Source: Anaerocolumna aminovalerica (GTDB lineage: Bacteria; Bacillota; Clostridia; Lachnospirales; Lachnospiraceae). Taken from it: a stretch of 41,633 nucleotides of DNA. Within the stretch, counting starts at the first letter, position 1, and every line of letters starts with the position of its first letter. Below are positions 1-7,665 of the stretch, one piece after another. Made by a program: the position numbers and the translations under genes. Below the pieces are notes generated by a model. The model saw only the letters and a list, made by a program, of their open reading frames with translations. It was not told the DNA's origin and searched no databases. Location of the stretch: assembly GCF_900115365.1 (NCBI RefSeq), contig NZ_FOWD01000035.1, forward strand, positions 1 to 41,633, read 5' to 3'.

Positions 1-198
1 CATGCAAATCTAAAATATAAATATGGGAACAGAAAATTTTGGTGTAGAGGATACTATGTTGACTCGGTTGGTAAGAACGCCAAAAAGATTCAAGAATATA
101 TCAGAAATCAATTAATGGATGATCAAGCATATGACCAACTGAGTCTCAAAGAATATATAAACCCGTTTACGGGTGAGCCAGTAATAAAAGGTAAATAA
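1..198 (+). CDS. tnpA: IS200/IS605-type TnpA transposase, C-terminal part
   Basis: The frame is open from the first base and ends in TAA at 196-198, leaving 65 residues of a gene whose 5' part lies outside the window. It begins HANLKYKYGNRKFWCRGYY and continues VDSVGKNAKKIQEYIRNQ, which matches the C-terminal third of the small Y1 (HUH-type) transposases. The Tyr in QEYIRNQ is in the position of the catalytic tyrosine that forms the 5'-phosphotyrosine link with single-stranded DNA. The ending LKEYINPFTGEP is also typical of the clostridial IS200 subgroup. Family assignment is firm from these motifs. Whether the full gene is intact cannot be seen here. Confidence 0.85.
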   Translation, partial: HANLKYKYGNRKFWCRGYYVDSVGKNAKKIQEYIRNQLMDDQAYDQLSLKEYINPFTGEPVIKGK

Positions 199-338
199 TA
201 AAAGCCCTTGTTAGGGCTAAACCAGAGAAAAAGGTGCGGTTAGGGCTTTTATTTTCGAAGGGCCTTTGAGGCCTATGCCGGTAATAGTCCCTTACAGGGA
301 CAGAACAAACCACCAGTTCTCACTGGTGGTCATGATTG
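1..338 (+). mobile_element. IS200-type element, 3' part with right-end hairpins
   Basis: After the tnpA stop the DNA holds a chain of inverted repeats of the kind found in IS200/IS605 right ends: AGCCCT/AGGGCT (203-208/213-218), GGCCT/AGGCC (261-273), GTCCC/GGGAC (287-291/297-301) and a 9-bp stem ACCACCAGT/ACTGGTGGT with a 4-nt loop (309-330). The last hairpin, with the trailing CATGATTG, resembles the subterminal recognition hairpin that TnpA cleaves 3' of. The end near 338 is an estimate; this family makes no target duplication, so the border cannot be set from flanks. The element sits about 110 bp upstream of trpE. Confidence 0.65.
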
Positions 339-413
339 CATAAAAGCCTGGTTTGGCATTAGTTGAAGGCCATCTAATGGAGTAAAATATTGTTCTGCTC
401 AATCAAATAAGAA

Positions 414-446
414 GAAAGGAGTTTTTCATCCCATCCAGATGAAAAA
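414..446 (+). promoter_or_regulatory. trpE ribosome-binding site with intervening hairpin
   Basis: A strong Shine-Dalgarno sequence AAAGGAG (414-420) is followed directly by a perfect 9-bp inverted repeat, TTTTTCATC (422-430) and GATGAAAAA (438-446), with a 7-nt loop. Linear distance from the SD to ATG 459 is too long for normal initiation; folding the hairpin would bring them to about 13 nt. A tiny frame M-K-K-W-stop (439-453) starts in the stem. No T-box motif, TRAP-type repeat or terminator was found between the IS end and trpE. The regulatory role is inferred. Confidence 0.45.
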
Positions 447-458
447 ATGGTGAGAACT

Positions 459-1919
459 ATGATAAGACCAAGTTGTAAAGAAATTGAAACATTTGCAAAA
501 GAATACAGTATTATACCGATCTGCAAAGAAATCCATGCCGACATTGTCACTCCTATTACGCTGCTTCGAAAAATCTCTCAGATCAGTAAGAAGTATTACC
601 TTCTTGAGAGTATTGAAGGCGGTGAGAAATGGGGCAGGTATTCGTTTTTAGGATTTAATCCTGTTTTACATGTTACTTGTAAAAACAATGAGATTATCAT
701 CTTAGACGGGGAAAAGAGAACTCTTTATTATAATGATCCTTTTGATGCCGTCAGAGAACTATTAAAAGAATACAAAGCACCCCAATTAAAGGAAATGCCT
801 CCGTTTACAGGTGGATTTGTAGGATATTTTGCCTATGAGATGATTGGATATTGGGAAAGAAAATTAAAACTAAAAACCAATGATTATTACGATTTTGATC
901 TTATGCTATTTGATAAGGTAATTGCCTATGACCATTTGAAACAAAAAATTATTATTATGGTCAATATGAGGACTGACAATATTAAGGAGAATTACATAAA
1001 GGCAATTGGAGAGATTGAAGGAATCATCCGGCTGGTTCACGATCTGACACCCCTTCCTAAGTTAGTTACCAAAAGCAGGCCGCATTTTACCTGTAATGTA
1101 ACCCAGGAAGAATATTGTGCCATGGTAGAAAAAACAAAAGAGTATATAAGAAACGGAGATTTATTTCAAGGCGTGATTTCAAGAAGATTTGAGACAGAGT
1201 ACGGAGACAGCCTTATTAATGCCTATAGAGTGCTTAGAACTACCAATCCTTCTCCCTATATGGTATTTCTACAGAGAGATGAAACTCAGATTATCAGTAC
1301 GTCTCCGGAGACTTTGGTAAAACTAAAGAATGGCAATCTTTTTACATTTCCCATTGCAGGTTCCAGACCAAGAGGAGAAACACCAAGGGAAGATAAGGAA
1401 TTAGAAGAAGAACTTTTGCAAGATGAAAAAGAACTTTCTGAACACAATATGCTTGTTGACCTTGCAAGAAATGATATAGGAAAGGTTGCTAAAATCTCAA
1501 GTGTACAGGTTGCTGATTATAAAAAGATACAAAAATATTCAAAAATAATGCATATAACATCGGTGGTAGGAGGGAAAATACAAGACGGAAAAGACCCATT
1601 TGATGTTATTGAAGCAATTCTTCCTGCAGGAACTTTATCCGGGGCACCTAAGATAAGGGCATGTGAAATTATAGGAGAAGTTGAAAAAGAGCCCAGAGGA
1701 ATCTATGGAGGTGCAATTGGTTATATTGATTTCTCAGGTAATATGGATACCTGCATTGCCATCCGTATGGCAGTGAAAAAAGATAACAAGGTTTATGTAC
1801 AGGCAGGAGCAGGAATTGTGGCAGACAGTATACCTGAGAAAGAATATGAAGAGAGTGAGAATAAGGCAAAGGCAATTATAGAAGCGATTTTAAGGGCAAG
1901 TGAGGTGGATGAGATATGA
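459..1919 (+). CDS. trpE: Anthranilate synthase component I
   Basis: TrpE converts chorismate plus ammonia (from TrpG glutaminase) to anthranilate, the first committed step of tryptophan synthesis. The chorismate-binding C-terminal half is intact: NGDLFQGVISRRFE, NPSPYMVFL, STSPETLV, PIAGSRPRGE, LVDLARNDIGKV, PAGTLSGAPKIRA, YGGAIGYIDFSGNMD and QAGAGIVADS follow in family order. The N-terminal LLES motif (about residue 50) corresponds to the tryptophan feedback site. Start choice is uncertain: ATG 459 gives MIRPSCKEIE, like relatives, with weak GGTGAG just upstream; in-frame ATG 447 adds four residues but has no SD at normal distance. The stop overlaps the trpG start by 4 nt (ATGA), suggesting translational coupling. 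First gene of trpEGDCFBA. Confidence 0.95.
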   Translation: MIRPSCKEIETFAKEYSIIPICKEIHADIVTPITLLRKISQISKKYYLLESIEGGEKWGRYSFLGFNPVLHVTCKNNEIIILDGEKRTLYYNDPFDAVRELLKEYKAPQLKEMPPFTGGFVGYFAYEMIGYWERKLKLKTNDYYDFDLMLFDKVIAYDHLKQKIIIMVNMRTDNIKENYIKAIGEIEGIIRLVHDLTPLPKLVTKSRPHFTCNVTQEEYCAMVEKTKEYIRNGDLFQGVISRRFETEYGDSLINAYRVLRTTNPSPYMVFLQRDETQIISTSPETLVKLKNGNLFTFPIAGSRPRGETPREDKELEEELLQDEKELSEHNMLVDLARNDIGKVAKISSVQVADYKKIQKYSKIMHITSVVGGKIQDGKDPFDVIEAILPAGTLSGAPKIRACEIIGEVEKEPRGIYGGAIGYIDFSGNMDTCIAIRMAVKKDNKVYVQAGAGIVADSIPEKEYEESENKAKAIIEAILRASEVDEI

Positions 1920-2497
1920 TACTGATTATAGATAATTATGATAGCTTTACTTATAACCTGGTACAGCTTGCAGGTAAGATACAAGACGATATTATAGTAA
2001 TCCGCAATGATGAGATGACTGTTAAGGAGGTTATGAATCAAAAACCAACCCATATTATCATATCCCCGGGCCCTGGGTATCCCAAAGAGGCAGGTATCTG
2101 TGAAGAGGTAATCTATGAGATGAAAGAGACTGTTCCGATTCTGGGAGTATGTCTTGGACATCAGGCAGTCTGTGAGACTTTCGGAGGTGAGATAGGTCCG
2201 GCAAAAGTACTGATCCACGGAAAACAAAGTACCATTCATATTGCTAACGGCAGCCGTATATTTCATGGTCTACCCCCAATGATAGAGGCAGCAAGGTATC
2301 ATTCCCTTATTGTAACAAGAGATACTTTACCTGATGAACTACTGGTAATCGGAGAGGATAAAGACGGTGAAATTATGGCGGTGAAGCATAAGGATTATGA
2401 AATCTATGGTCTGCAATTCCATCCGGAATCCATCTTAACACCACAAGGAGAATTAATCATGAAAAACTTCTTAGAAATCGGAGGTGGAGCAATATGA
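1916..2497 (+). CDS. trpG: Anthranilate synthase component II (glutamine amidotransferase)
   Basis: Class I glutamine amidotransferase of 193 residues that releases ammonia from glutamine for TrpE. The nucleophile is Cys79 in GVCLGHQ, and the His-Glu pair is His169/Glu171 in LQFHPES. The oxyanion region SPGPGYPKEAG (50-60) is present. Length is that of a stand-alone TrpG/PabA, with no fused TrpD as in enteric bacteria. The ATG overlaps the trpE stop and its own stop overlaps the trpD start (both ATGA), so the three genes are probably translationally coupled. Lying between trpE and trpD makes TrpG the best name, though it could also serve aminodeoxychorismate synthase as in Bacillus. Confidence 0.95.
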   Translation: MILIIDNYDSFTYNLVQLAGKIQDDIIVIRNDEMTVKEVMNQKPTHIIISPGPGYPKEAGICEEVIYEMKETVPILGVCLGHQAVCETFGGEIGPAKVLIHGKQSTIHIANGSRIFHGLPPMIEAARYHSLIVTRDTLPDELLVIGEDKDGEIMAVKHKDYEIYGLQFHPESILTPQGELIMKNFLEIGGGAI

Positions 2498-3501
2498 TAC
2501 AACAAGCAATCAACCAGTTGGTAAAGGGAAAAGATCTTACACATAATGAGGCGGAAGCTGTTATGGATGAGATCATGAGGGGAGAAGCAACGAATTCCCA
2601 AATCTCAGCATTTATTACTGCTATGAGAATGAAGGGAGAAACCATTCATGAGATTACGGCTTGTGCACTTAGCATGAGAAAACATGGAACGAAATTAGAG
2701 ACGGAACAGGATGTATTGGAAATTGTAGGTACCGGAGGAGATGAAACATTTACATTTAACATTTCAACGGTATCCTCCTTTATTGTATCTGCTGCTAAGA
2801 TACCGGTTGCAAAACATGGGAACCGGAGTGTATCCAGTAAATGCGGAAGTGCAGATGTGTTAGAAGCTTTGGGTGTTAATATTGACATTCCTGTTGAGAA
2901 AAGTGAACAGATATTGAAAGAAATTGGATTGTGTTTTCTGTTTGCCCCCAGATATCATTCTTCCATGAAATATGCGGCACCAGTAAGGAGAGAACTTGGA
3001 ATCAGAACAATATTCAATATTCTTGGCCCTCTTGTCAGTCCTGCAGATGCCAGTCTTCAACTGTTGGGAGTATACGATGAAAATCTGGTGGAGCCCCTTG
3101 CCCAGGTATTAGCCAATCTTGGCGTAAAGAAAGCAATGGTAGTTCATGGGCATGACGGAATGGATGAAATTACACTTACTTCATCATCTACCGTATGTGA
3201 AGTAAATCAAGGAAGGCTGAACAGTTTCTTTTTAGATCCCCGCCGGTTGGGTTTTGAATATTGTAAGGCAGAAGAACTTGTGGGAGGTAATCCTTCGGAA
3301 AATGCACGGATTGCCAGAGACATACTAAACGGTGAAAAAGGGCCAAAGAGGGATATTGTAGTATTAAATTCAGCTGTATGTCTGTATTTGAACTACAATT
3401 GTATGACTCTTAGGGATTGTATCAGGATGGCGGCAGAGATTATTGACAGCAAAAAGGCGCTAAAGCAATTGGAACAGTTTGTGAAATTATCCAATGGGTA
3501 A
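2494..3501 (+). CDS. trpD: Anthranilate phosphoribosyltransferase
   Basis: TrpD transfers the phosphoribosyl group of PRPP to anthranilate. The 335-residue protein has the PRPP-binding loop GTGGDETFTFNIST, the following KHGNRSVSSKCGSADVLEALG segment (conserved KHGNR and GSAD parts), FAPRYHSSMKYAAPVRRELG and FNILGPLVSPA. The N-terminal helical segment INQLVKGKDLTHNEAEAVMD is typical. It starts at the ATGA overlap with trpG, preceded by GGAGGTGG. A 64-nt spacer separates it from the corrected trpC start. Length and motif order are complete. Confidence 0.95.
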   Translation: MIQQAINQLVKGKDLTHNEAEAVMDEIMRGEATNSQISAFITAMRMKGETIHEITACALSMRKHGTKLETEQDVLEIVGTGGDETFTFNISTVSSFIVSAAKIPVAKHGNRSVSSKCGSADVLEALGVNIDIPVEKSEQILKEIGLCFLFAPRYHSSMKYAAPVRRELGIRTIFNILGPLVSPADASLQLLGVYDENLVEPLAQVLANLGVKKAMVVHGHDGMDEITLTSSSTVCEVNQGRLNSFFLDPRRLGFEYCKAEELVGGNPSENARIARDILNGEKGPKRDIVVLNSAVCLYLNYNCMTLRDCIRMAAEIIDSKKALKQLEQFVKLSNG

Positions 3502-3565
3502 TTCAGTATATTTTGATTCAGACTTGTCTTTAAAAAGACTTGAAATAGAGAAAGGCGGTGACAAT

Positions 3566-4414
3566 ATGATTCTTGATATTCTTGCAGAATCAAGCAGGAA
3601 ACGTGTTAATGAATTAAAGGCAGTGGTATCTTTAGATGAACTGAAAGCTCGTATTTATAACGGAAATAAGGTGAAAAGTTTTCATCAAAGAGAAGAATTT
3701 GCATTAGAGCATGTTTTTAGGGAAAACAGGGCGGTTTCTAAGAAGGGAAAAAATGAGACAGGAGAAAAAGGTTTTTCTCTAATATGTGAAGTGAAAAAAG
3801 CATCTCCATCCAAAGGAGAGATTGCAAAGGATTTCCCATATTTAGAAATAGCAAAAGAATACGAAAAAGGAGGGGCGGCGGCGATTTCCGTTCTGACAGA
3901 GCCGGAATATTTCAAAGGAAACAATGGGCATTTAACTGAGATCAGCAGTTCAGTATCAATTCCGGTATTGCGAAAAGACTTTACCGTAGATGAATATCAG
4001 ATCTATGAAGCAAAACTAATTGGGGCAGATGCAGTACTGTTGATCTGTGCCCTATTGGATAAAGATACTTTAAAGGAATACATAAGCATTTGTAATGAAC
4101 TTGGCCTTTCTACTTTGGTGGAAGTGCATTCGGAAGAAGAAATTAAGATGGCTTTAGAAGCCGGAGCAAGAATCATAGGAGTGAACAATCGAAACCTGCA
4201 GACCTTTCAGGTGGATTTTAACCACTGTATAAATTTAAAGAAGTTGATTCCACCTGACATTATTTTTATTGCCGAGAGCGGTATTCAAAAGGCAGAAGAT
4301 ATTTCAGCTTTAAAAGCAGCCGGGGCAGATGGGGCACTAATCGGTGAAACATTAATGAGAAGTAAAGACAAGAAAGAGATGATGGCTTACTTACAAGGTA
4401 AGAATCACTCTTAA
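3566..4414 (+). CDS. trpC: Indole-3-glycerol phosphate synthase
   Basis: This (beta/alpha)8-barrel enzyme closes the indole ring from carboxyphenylaminodeoxyribulose phosphate. I place the start at ATG 3566 (MILDILAESSRKRVNELK), preceded by AAAGGCGGTG at good distance. The frame is open further upstream to 3494, but those 24 residues resemble nothing in the family. The 282-residue protein carries CEVKKASPSKG (catalytic Lys), VLRKDFTVDEYQIYEA, ADAVLLI, LVEVHSEEE, IIGVNNRNLQTF and IAESGI, the standard strand-end motifs. It is not fused to TrpF; the separate trpF follows after about 74 nt. Confidence 0.95.
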   Translation: MILDILAESSRKRVNELKAVVSLDELKARIYNGNKVKSFHQREEFALEHVFRENRAVSKKGKNETGEKGFSLICEVKKASPSKGEIAKDFPYLEIAKEYEKGGAAAISVLTEPEYFKGNNGHLTEISSSVSIPVLRKDFTVDEYQIYEAKLIGADAVLLICALLDKDTLKEYISICNELGLSTLVEVHSEEEIKMALEAGARIIGVNNRNLQTFQVDFNHCINLKKLIPPDIIFIAESGIQKAEDISALKAAGADGALIGETLMRSKDKKEMMAYLQGKNHS

Positions 4415-4488
4415 GAAAACATACCGGATATTATAAGGAGAGAGTAGAAATAAATGTAGCTTATACAAAGCACCCTGGAGGAATAGTG

Positions 4489-5100
4489 ATGACTAAGGTT
4501 AAAATATGTGGTCTTACAAGGTTAGAGGATATCAAAGCAGTCAATGAAGTTCTTCCTGACTATGTTGGCTTCGTTTTTGCAAATAGTAGAAGAAAGGTAA
4601 GTTTGGAGACTGCAATAGAATTAAAGAAAAACTTGAATTCTTTCATTAAGGCTGTAGGAGTTTTCGTAAATGAGGAACCGGAAAACATTATACGCTTTTG
4701 CAAAGAACAAGTGATTGATGTTATTCAGCTTCATGGAGATGAAAAAGAAGAGTATATCTTAAAATTAAAACAATATCTGGGGAATGACATTATCAAAGCA
4801 GTCAGAGTCAAAGAAGCTGCAGATATTAACAAAGAGGCCCGGTTACCATGCGACTATATCTTATTAGATACTTATCGGGAAGGACAGTATGGTGGAAGTG
4901 GAACTGTTTTTAACTGGAATCTCATCTCTAATGTAAGTAAACCATTTTTCCTTGCAGGAGGAATTTATTCCGGTAATGTTTTACAGGCTGTAAAACAATG
5001 CAATCCCTATTGTATTGATGTAAGCAGCGGAGTAGAAACGGATCATTTTAAAGATCTTGGGAAGATAAGAGATTTAATACAAAAGATAAGAAGAACATAA
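4489..5100 (+). CDS. trpF: Phosphoribosylanthranilate isomerase
   Basis: TrpF carries out the Amadori rearrangement of phosphoribosylanthranilate. The general base Cys lies in VKICGLTR at the N-terminus, and the general acid Asp in YILLDTYREGQYGGSG; LAGGI and IDVSSGVE complete the phosphate-binding loops. About 203 residues is normal for a monofunctional enzyme. GTG 4486 and ATG 4489 are adjacent; the ATG lies 7 nt after GGAGG (4477-4481) and is preferred. The 74-nt gap after trpC holds a second AAGGAG-like sequence but no gene. Confidence 0.94.
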   Translation: MTKVKICGLTRLEDIKAVNEVLPDYVGFVFANSRRKVSLETAIELKKNLNSFIKAVGVFVNEEPENIIRFCKEQVIDVIQLHGDEKEEYILKLKQYLGNDIIKAVRVKEAADINKEARLPCDYILLDTYREGQYGGSGTVFNWNLISNVSKPFFLAGGIYSGNVLQAVKQCNPYCIDVSSGVETDHFKDLGKIRDLIQKIRRT

Positions 5101-5154
5101 TTGACAGAAGCAGCAAGGAAGAAAGTAGAAAGATCATAAAGGAGAGTGAAAGTT

Positions 5155-6339
5155 ATGTCAGAGGGAAGATTTGGTATACATGGAGGACAATATATTCCGG
5201 AAACACTAATGAATGCAGTGATTGAATTAGAGGATGCTTACAATTACTATAGAAAAGATCCGGAATTCTGCAGGGAATTAGAAAGACTTTACCAAAATTA
5301 CGCAGGACGACCTTCCTTATTATACTATGCAGAAAAAATGACCAAAGACCTTGGCGGAGCTAAGATTTATCTAAAGAGAGAAGATTTAAATCATACCGGT
5401 TCCCATAAAATTAATAATGTATTGGGTCAGATGCTTCTTGCAAAGAAGATGGGAAAAACAAGGGTGATTGCGGAGACCGGTGCGGGTCAGCATGGAGTTG
5501 CAACTGCTACAGCAGCGGCACTTATGGGAATGGAATGTGAGATATTTATGGGGAAAGAAGATACGGACCGCCAGGCACTGAATGTATTTCGCATGGAACT
5601 GCTTGGTGCAAAGGTTCACGCTGTAACAGGGGGGACACAGACTCTGAAAGATGCTGTAAATGAAACTTTGAAAGAATGGACTGCCCGTGTGGAGGATACC
5701 CACTATGTACTTGGTTCCGTTATGGGGCCTCATCCTTTTCCGACTATTGTCCGTGATTTTCAAAGTATTATAGGTAAAGAAGTGAAACAGCAGATTATGG
5801 AGTTAGAAGGAAAGCTTCCGGATGTACTGCTTGCCTGTGTGGGGGGTGGAAGCAATGCAATGGGACTGTTCTATGAATTTATACATGACCGGGAAGTCCG
5901 ATTAATTGGCTGTGAGGCAGCAGGACATGGTGTGGATACTGATAAAAATGCAGCTACTATCACCAATGGAAGTGTGGGAATCTTCCACGGCATGAAATCT
6001 TATTTCTGCCAGGATGAATATGGACAGATTGCACCTGTTTACTCTGTTTCAGCAGGACTTGACTATCCTGGAATCGGACCGGAGCATGCATATCTTCATG
6101 ATATGGGAAGAGCATCTTATGTTGCTGTTACAGATCAGGAAGCCATAGCAGCTTTTGAATACCTGTCAAAGATGGAAGGAATTATTCCCGCAATTGAAAG
6201 TTCCCACGCAGTGGCATATGCCAAAAAAATTGCTCCTGCCATGGGAAAAGATAAGATTATGGTAATTAATCTATCAGGCAGAGGAGATAAAGATGTGGCG
6301 GCCATAGCGCGTTTTAAGGGGGTAGAGATTCATGAGTAG
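5155..6339 (+). CDS. trpB: Tryptophan synthase beta chain
   Basis: The PLP-dependent beta subunit joins indole and serine. The N-terminus [19 protein letters not shown] is the classical TrpB1 signature, and the PLP lysine lies in [15 protein letters not shown]. Other motifs are [22 protein letters not shown], the phosphate-binding [10 protein letters not shown] and the C-terminal [12 protein letters not shown] 5155 is chosen because GGAG at 5141-5144 lies 10 nt upstream; GTG 5146 would add MKV with poorer spacing. The 394-residue length is normal. The last codons overlap the trpA start by 8 nt, as expected for subunits that form an alpha2-beta2 complex. Confidence 0.96.
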   Translation: MSEGRFGIHGGQYIPETLMNAVIELEDAYNYYRKDPEFCRELERLYQNYAGRPSLLYYAEKMTKDLGGAKIYLKREDLNHTGSHKINNVLGQMLLAKKMGKTRVIAETGAGQHGVATATAAALMGMECEIFMGKEDTDRQALNVFRMELLGAKVHAVTGGTQTLKDAVNETLKEWTARVEDTHYVLGSVMGPHPFPTIVRDFQSIIGKEVKQQIMELEGKLPDVLLACVGGGSNAMGLFYEFIHDREVRLIGCEAAGHGVDTDKNAATITNGSVGIFHGMKSYFCQDEYGQIAPVYSVSAGLDYPGIGPEHAYLHDMGRASYVAVTDQEAIAAFEYLSKMEGIIPAIESSHAVAYAKKIAPAMGKDKIMVINLSGRGDKDVAAIARFKGVEIHE

Positions 6340-7108
6340 AATCAAAGAAGTATTTACCAAAGGAAAAGCATTTATAACTTTTATAACAGCAGGTGATCCA
6401 TCTTTGGATATTACAGGGCAACTGATTATTGAAATGGCAAAATCAGGTGCAGATCTGATCGAAATAGGGATTCCTTTTTCTGACCCGGTTGCAGAAGGAA
6501 GTGTTATACAGCAGGCAGATGAAAGGGCTCTTAAAGGAGGTACCACCACAGATAAAATCTTTAAAATGGTGGAAGAAGTAAGAAAACAATGTGAGATTCC
6601 CCTGGCCTTTATGACCTATATTAATCCCGTTTTTACTTATGGGGGAGAAAGGTTTTTAAAAAACTGTAAGAATTGCGGTATTGACGCCCTTATAGTTCCA
6701 GATCTTCCCTTTGAAGAAAAGGGGGAGTTAGAACCATATTGTAATAAATATGGGATTGATCTAATCTCTTTTATTGCACCTACCTCCCATGAACGTATCC
6801 GGATGATCGCCAGAGAGGCCAAAGGTTTTGTATATTGTGTTTCCTCTATGGGAGTTACCGGTGTAAGAAATAAAATTACTGCCAATGCCCGCGATATGAT
6901 AAGGTTGGTAAAAGCAGAACAGGATATTCCATGCGCCATAGGATTTGGCATAGCCACACCGGAACAGGCGGGAGAGATAGCTTTGTACTGCGATGGTATC
7001 ATTGTAGGAAGTGCAATTGTTAAGATGGTAGGAGAATATGGGGCAGATTGTGTAAGACCCATCGGTGAATATGTGACAAAGATGAAAAAGGCAATCTGTT
7101 CCTATTAG
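6332..7108 (+). CDS. trpA: Tryptophan synthase alpha chain
   Basis: The alpha subunit splits indole-3-glycerol phosphate and channels indole to TrpB. Catalytic Glu is in [16 protein letters not shown] and catalytic Asp in the DPVAEG part. [47 protein letters not shown] and IIVGSAIV follow in order around the TIM barrel. The 258-residue protein is full length. SD GGGGG precedes the ATG inside the end of trpB. It is the last gene of the operon, with a terminator 43 nt downstream. Confidence 0.96.
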   Translation: MSRIKEVFTKGKAFITFITAGDPSLDITGQLIIEMAKSGADLIEIGIPFSDPVAEGSVIQQADERALKGGTTTDKIFKMVEEVRKQCEIPLAFMTYINPVFTYGGERFLKNCKNCGIDALIVPDLPFEEKGELEPYCNKYGIDLISFIAPTSHERIRMIAREAKGFVYCVSSMGVTGVRNKITANARDMIRLVKAEQDIPCAIGFGIATPEQAGEIALYCDGIIVGSAIVKMVGEYGADCVRPIGEYVTKMKKAICSY

Positions 7109-7150
7109 AATAAAGAGTACAGTGTTATGAAGTTTTTTGTTTTTGCTTCG

Positions 7151-7245
7151 AACTGCACTATCTGATATTTGAGGAAGAATCATGGAAGTGGATTTATCCA
7201 TAACCCATAGACTTTCGATATGATTCAGATAGTGCAGTTTTTTAT
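7151..7245 (+). terminator. Long-loop terminator after the trp operon
   Basis: A perfect 15-bp inverted repeat, AACTGCACTATCTGA (7151-7165) and TCAGATAGTGCAGTT (7225-7239), is followed by a run of T. The 59-nt loop is much longer than usual and contains a small TGGA/TCCA hairpin plus GAATCAT (7177-7183), which can pair with ATGATTC (7220-7226), overlapping the closing arm. Position and T-run support termination. Confidence 0.75.
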
Positions 7246-7572
7246 ATGTAAAAATGACTAGAAATACCAGGATTTATAGACAATTTTTAATAATATAGCA
7301 ATATAGTTCTATTAATTGGCAAAGCAATATGTTTTATTTTAACCAATACATTATTAAAATATAGGCAAAGGTATATTCATATTGTCGGCTTTTATCCCTA
7401 AGTTGTATCACGGGTCCGGAAAACATATTATTGACGAAAGCTTGAGGCTGATAAATACAACTGATTAAACTATATACCTAATATCTTGAACATATTAATA
7501 TTCAGCTAATTACAAGGTGGTGGTAAATTTAAAACATAAAATAAAGAAGTATCTGGGGAATGGAACGTAATT
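7246..7572. other. AT-rich intergenic stretch upstream of the surface protein
   Basis: About 330 bp between the trp terminator and the structured leader. No coding frame stands out. TTGACG at 7431-7436 with ATACAA about 18 nt downstream is a weak promoter candidate on the plus strand. AAGGTGGTGG at 7515-7523 precedes a 16-codon frame (7520-7570, GTG start) that I do not regard as a gene. Confidence 0.3.
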
Positions 7573-7636
7573 GCGTGGACGTAGAATTCTAAATTCCTAA
7601 ACCAGCCGGTGATATTACCGGATTGGCAAATCACGC
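7573..7636 (+). promoter_or_regulatory. Predicted three-way-junction RNA leader
   Basis: GCGTG (7573-7577) pairs with CACGC (7632-7636). Inside are two hairpins: GAATT/AATTC (7584-7588/7592-7596) and CCA plus CCGGT paired with ACCGG plus TGG (7602-7610/7617-7626). This makes a compact three-way junction ending about 30 nt before the start codon of the surface protein. I could not match it to a known riboswitch class. It may be a chance fold; there is no second copy to test for covariation. Confidence 0.35.
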
Positions 7637-7665
7637 ACAACAATATTATGAAAGGAAGATAATAT

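Noticed and set aside
1793-2266. Minus-strand frame of 157 codons across trpE/trpG
   Set aside because: It lies antisense to two clearly conserved genes, has atypical composition and no start signals.
3494-3565. Upstream extension of trpC
   Set aside because: The 24 extra residues do not match the family, and ATG 3566 has a proper SD.
7520-7570. Sixteen-codon frame with good SD before the surface-protein gene
   Set aside because: Too short to support, with a GTG start and no repeated regulatory codon; noted only as part of the intergenic stretch.
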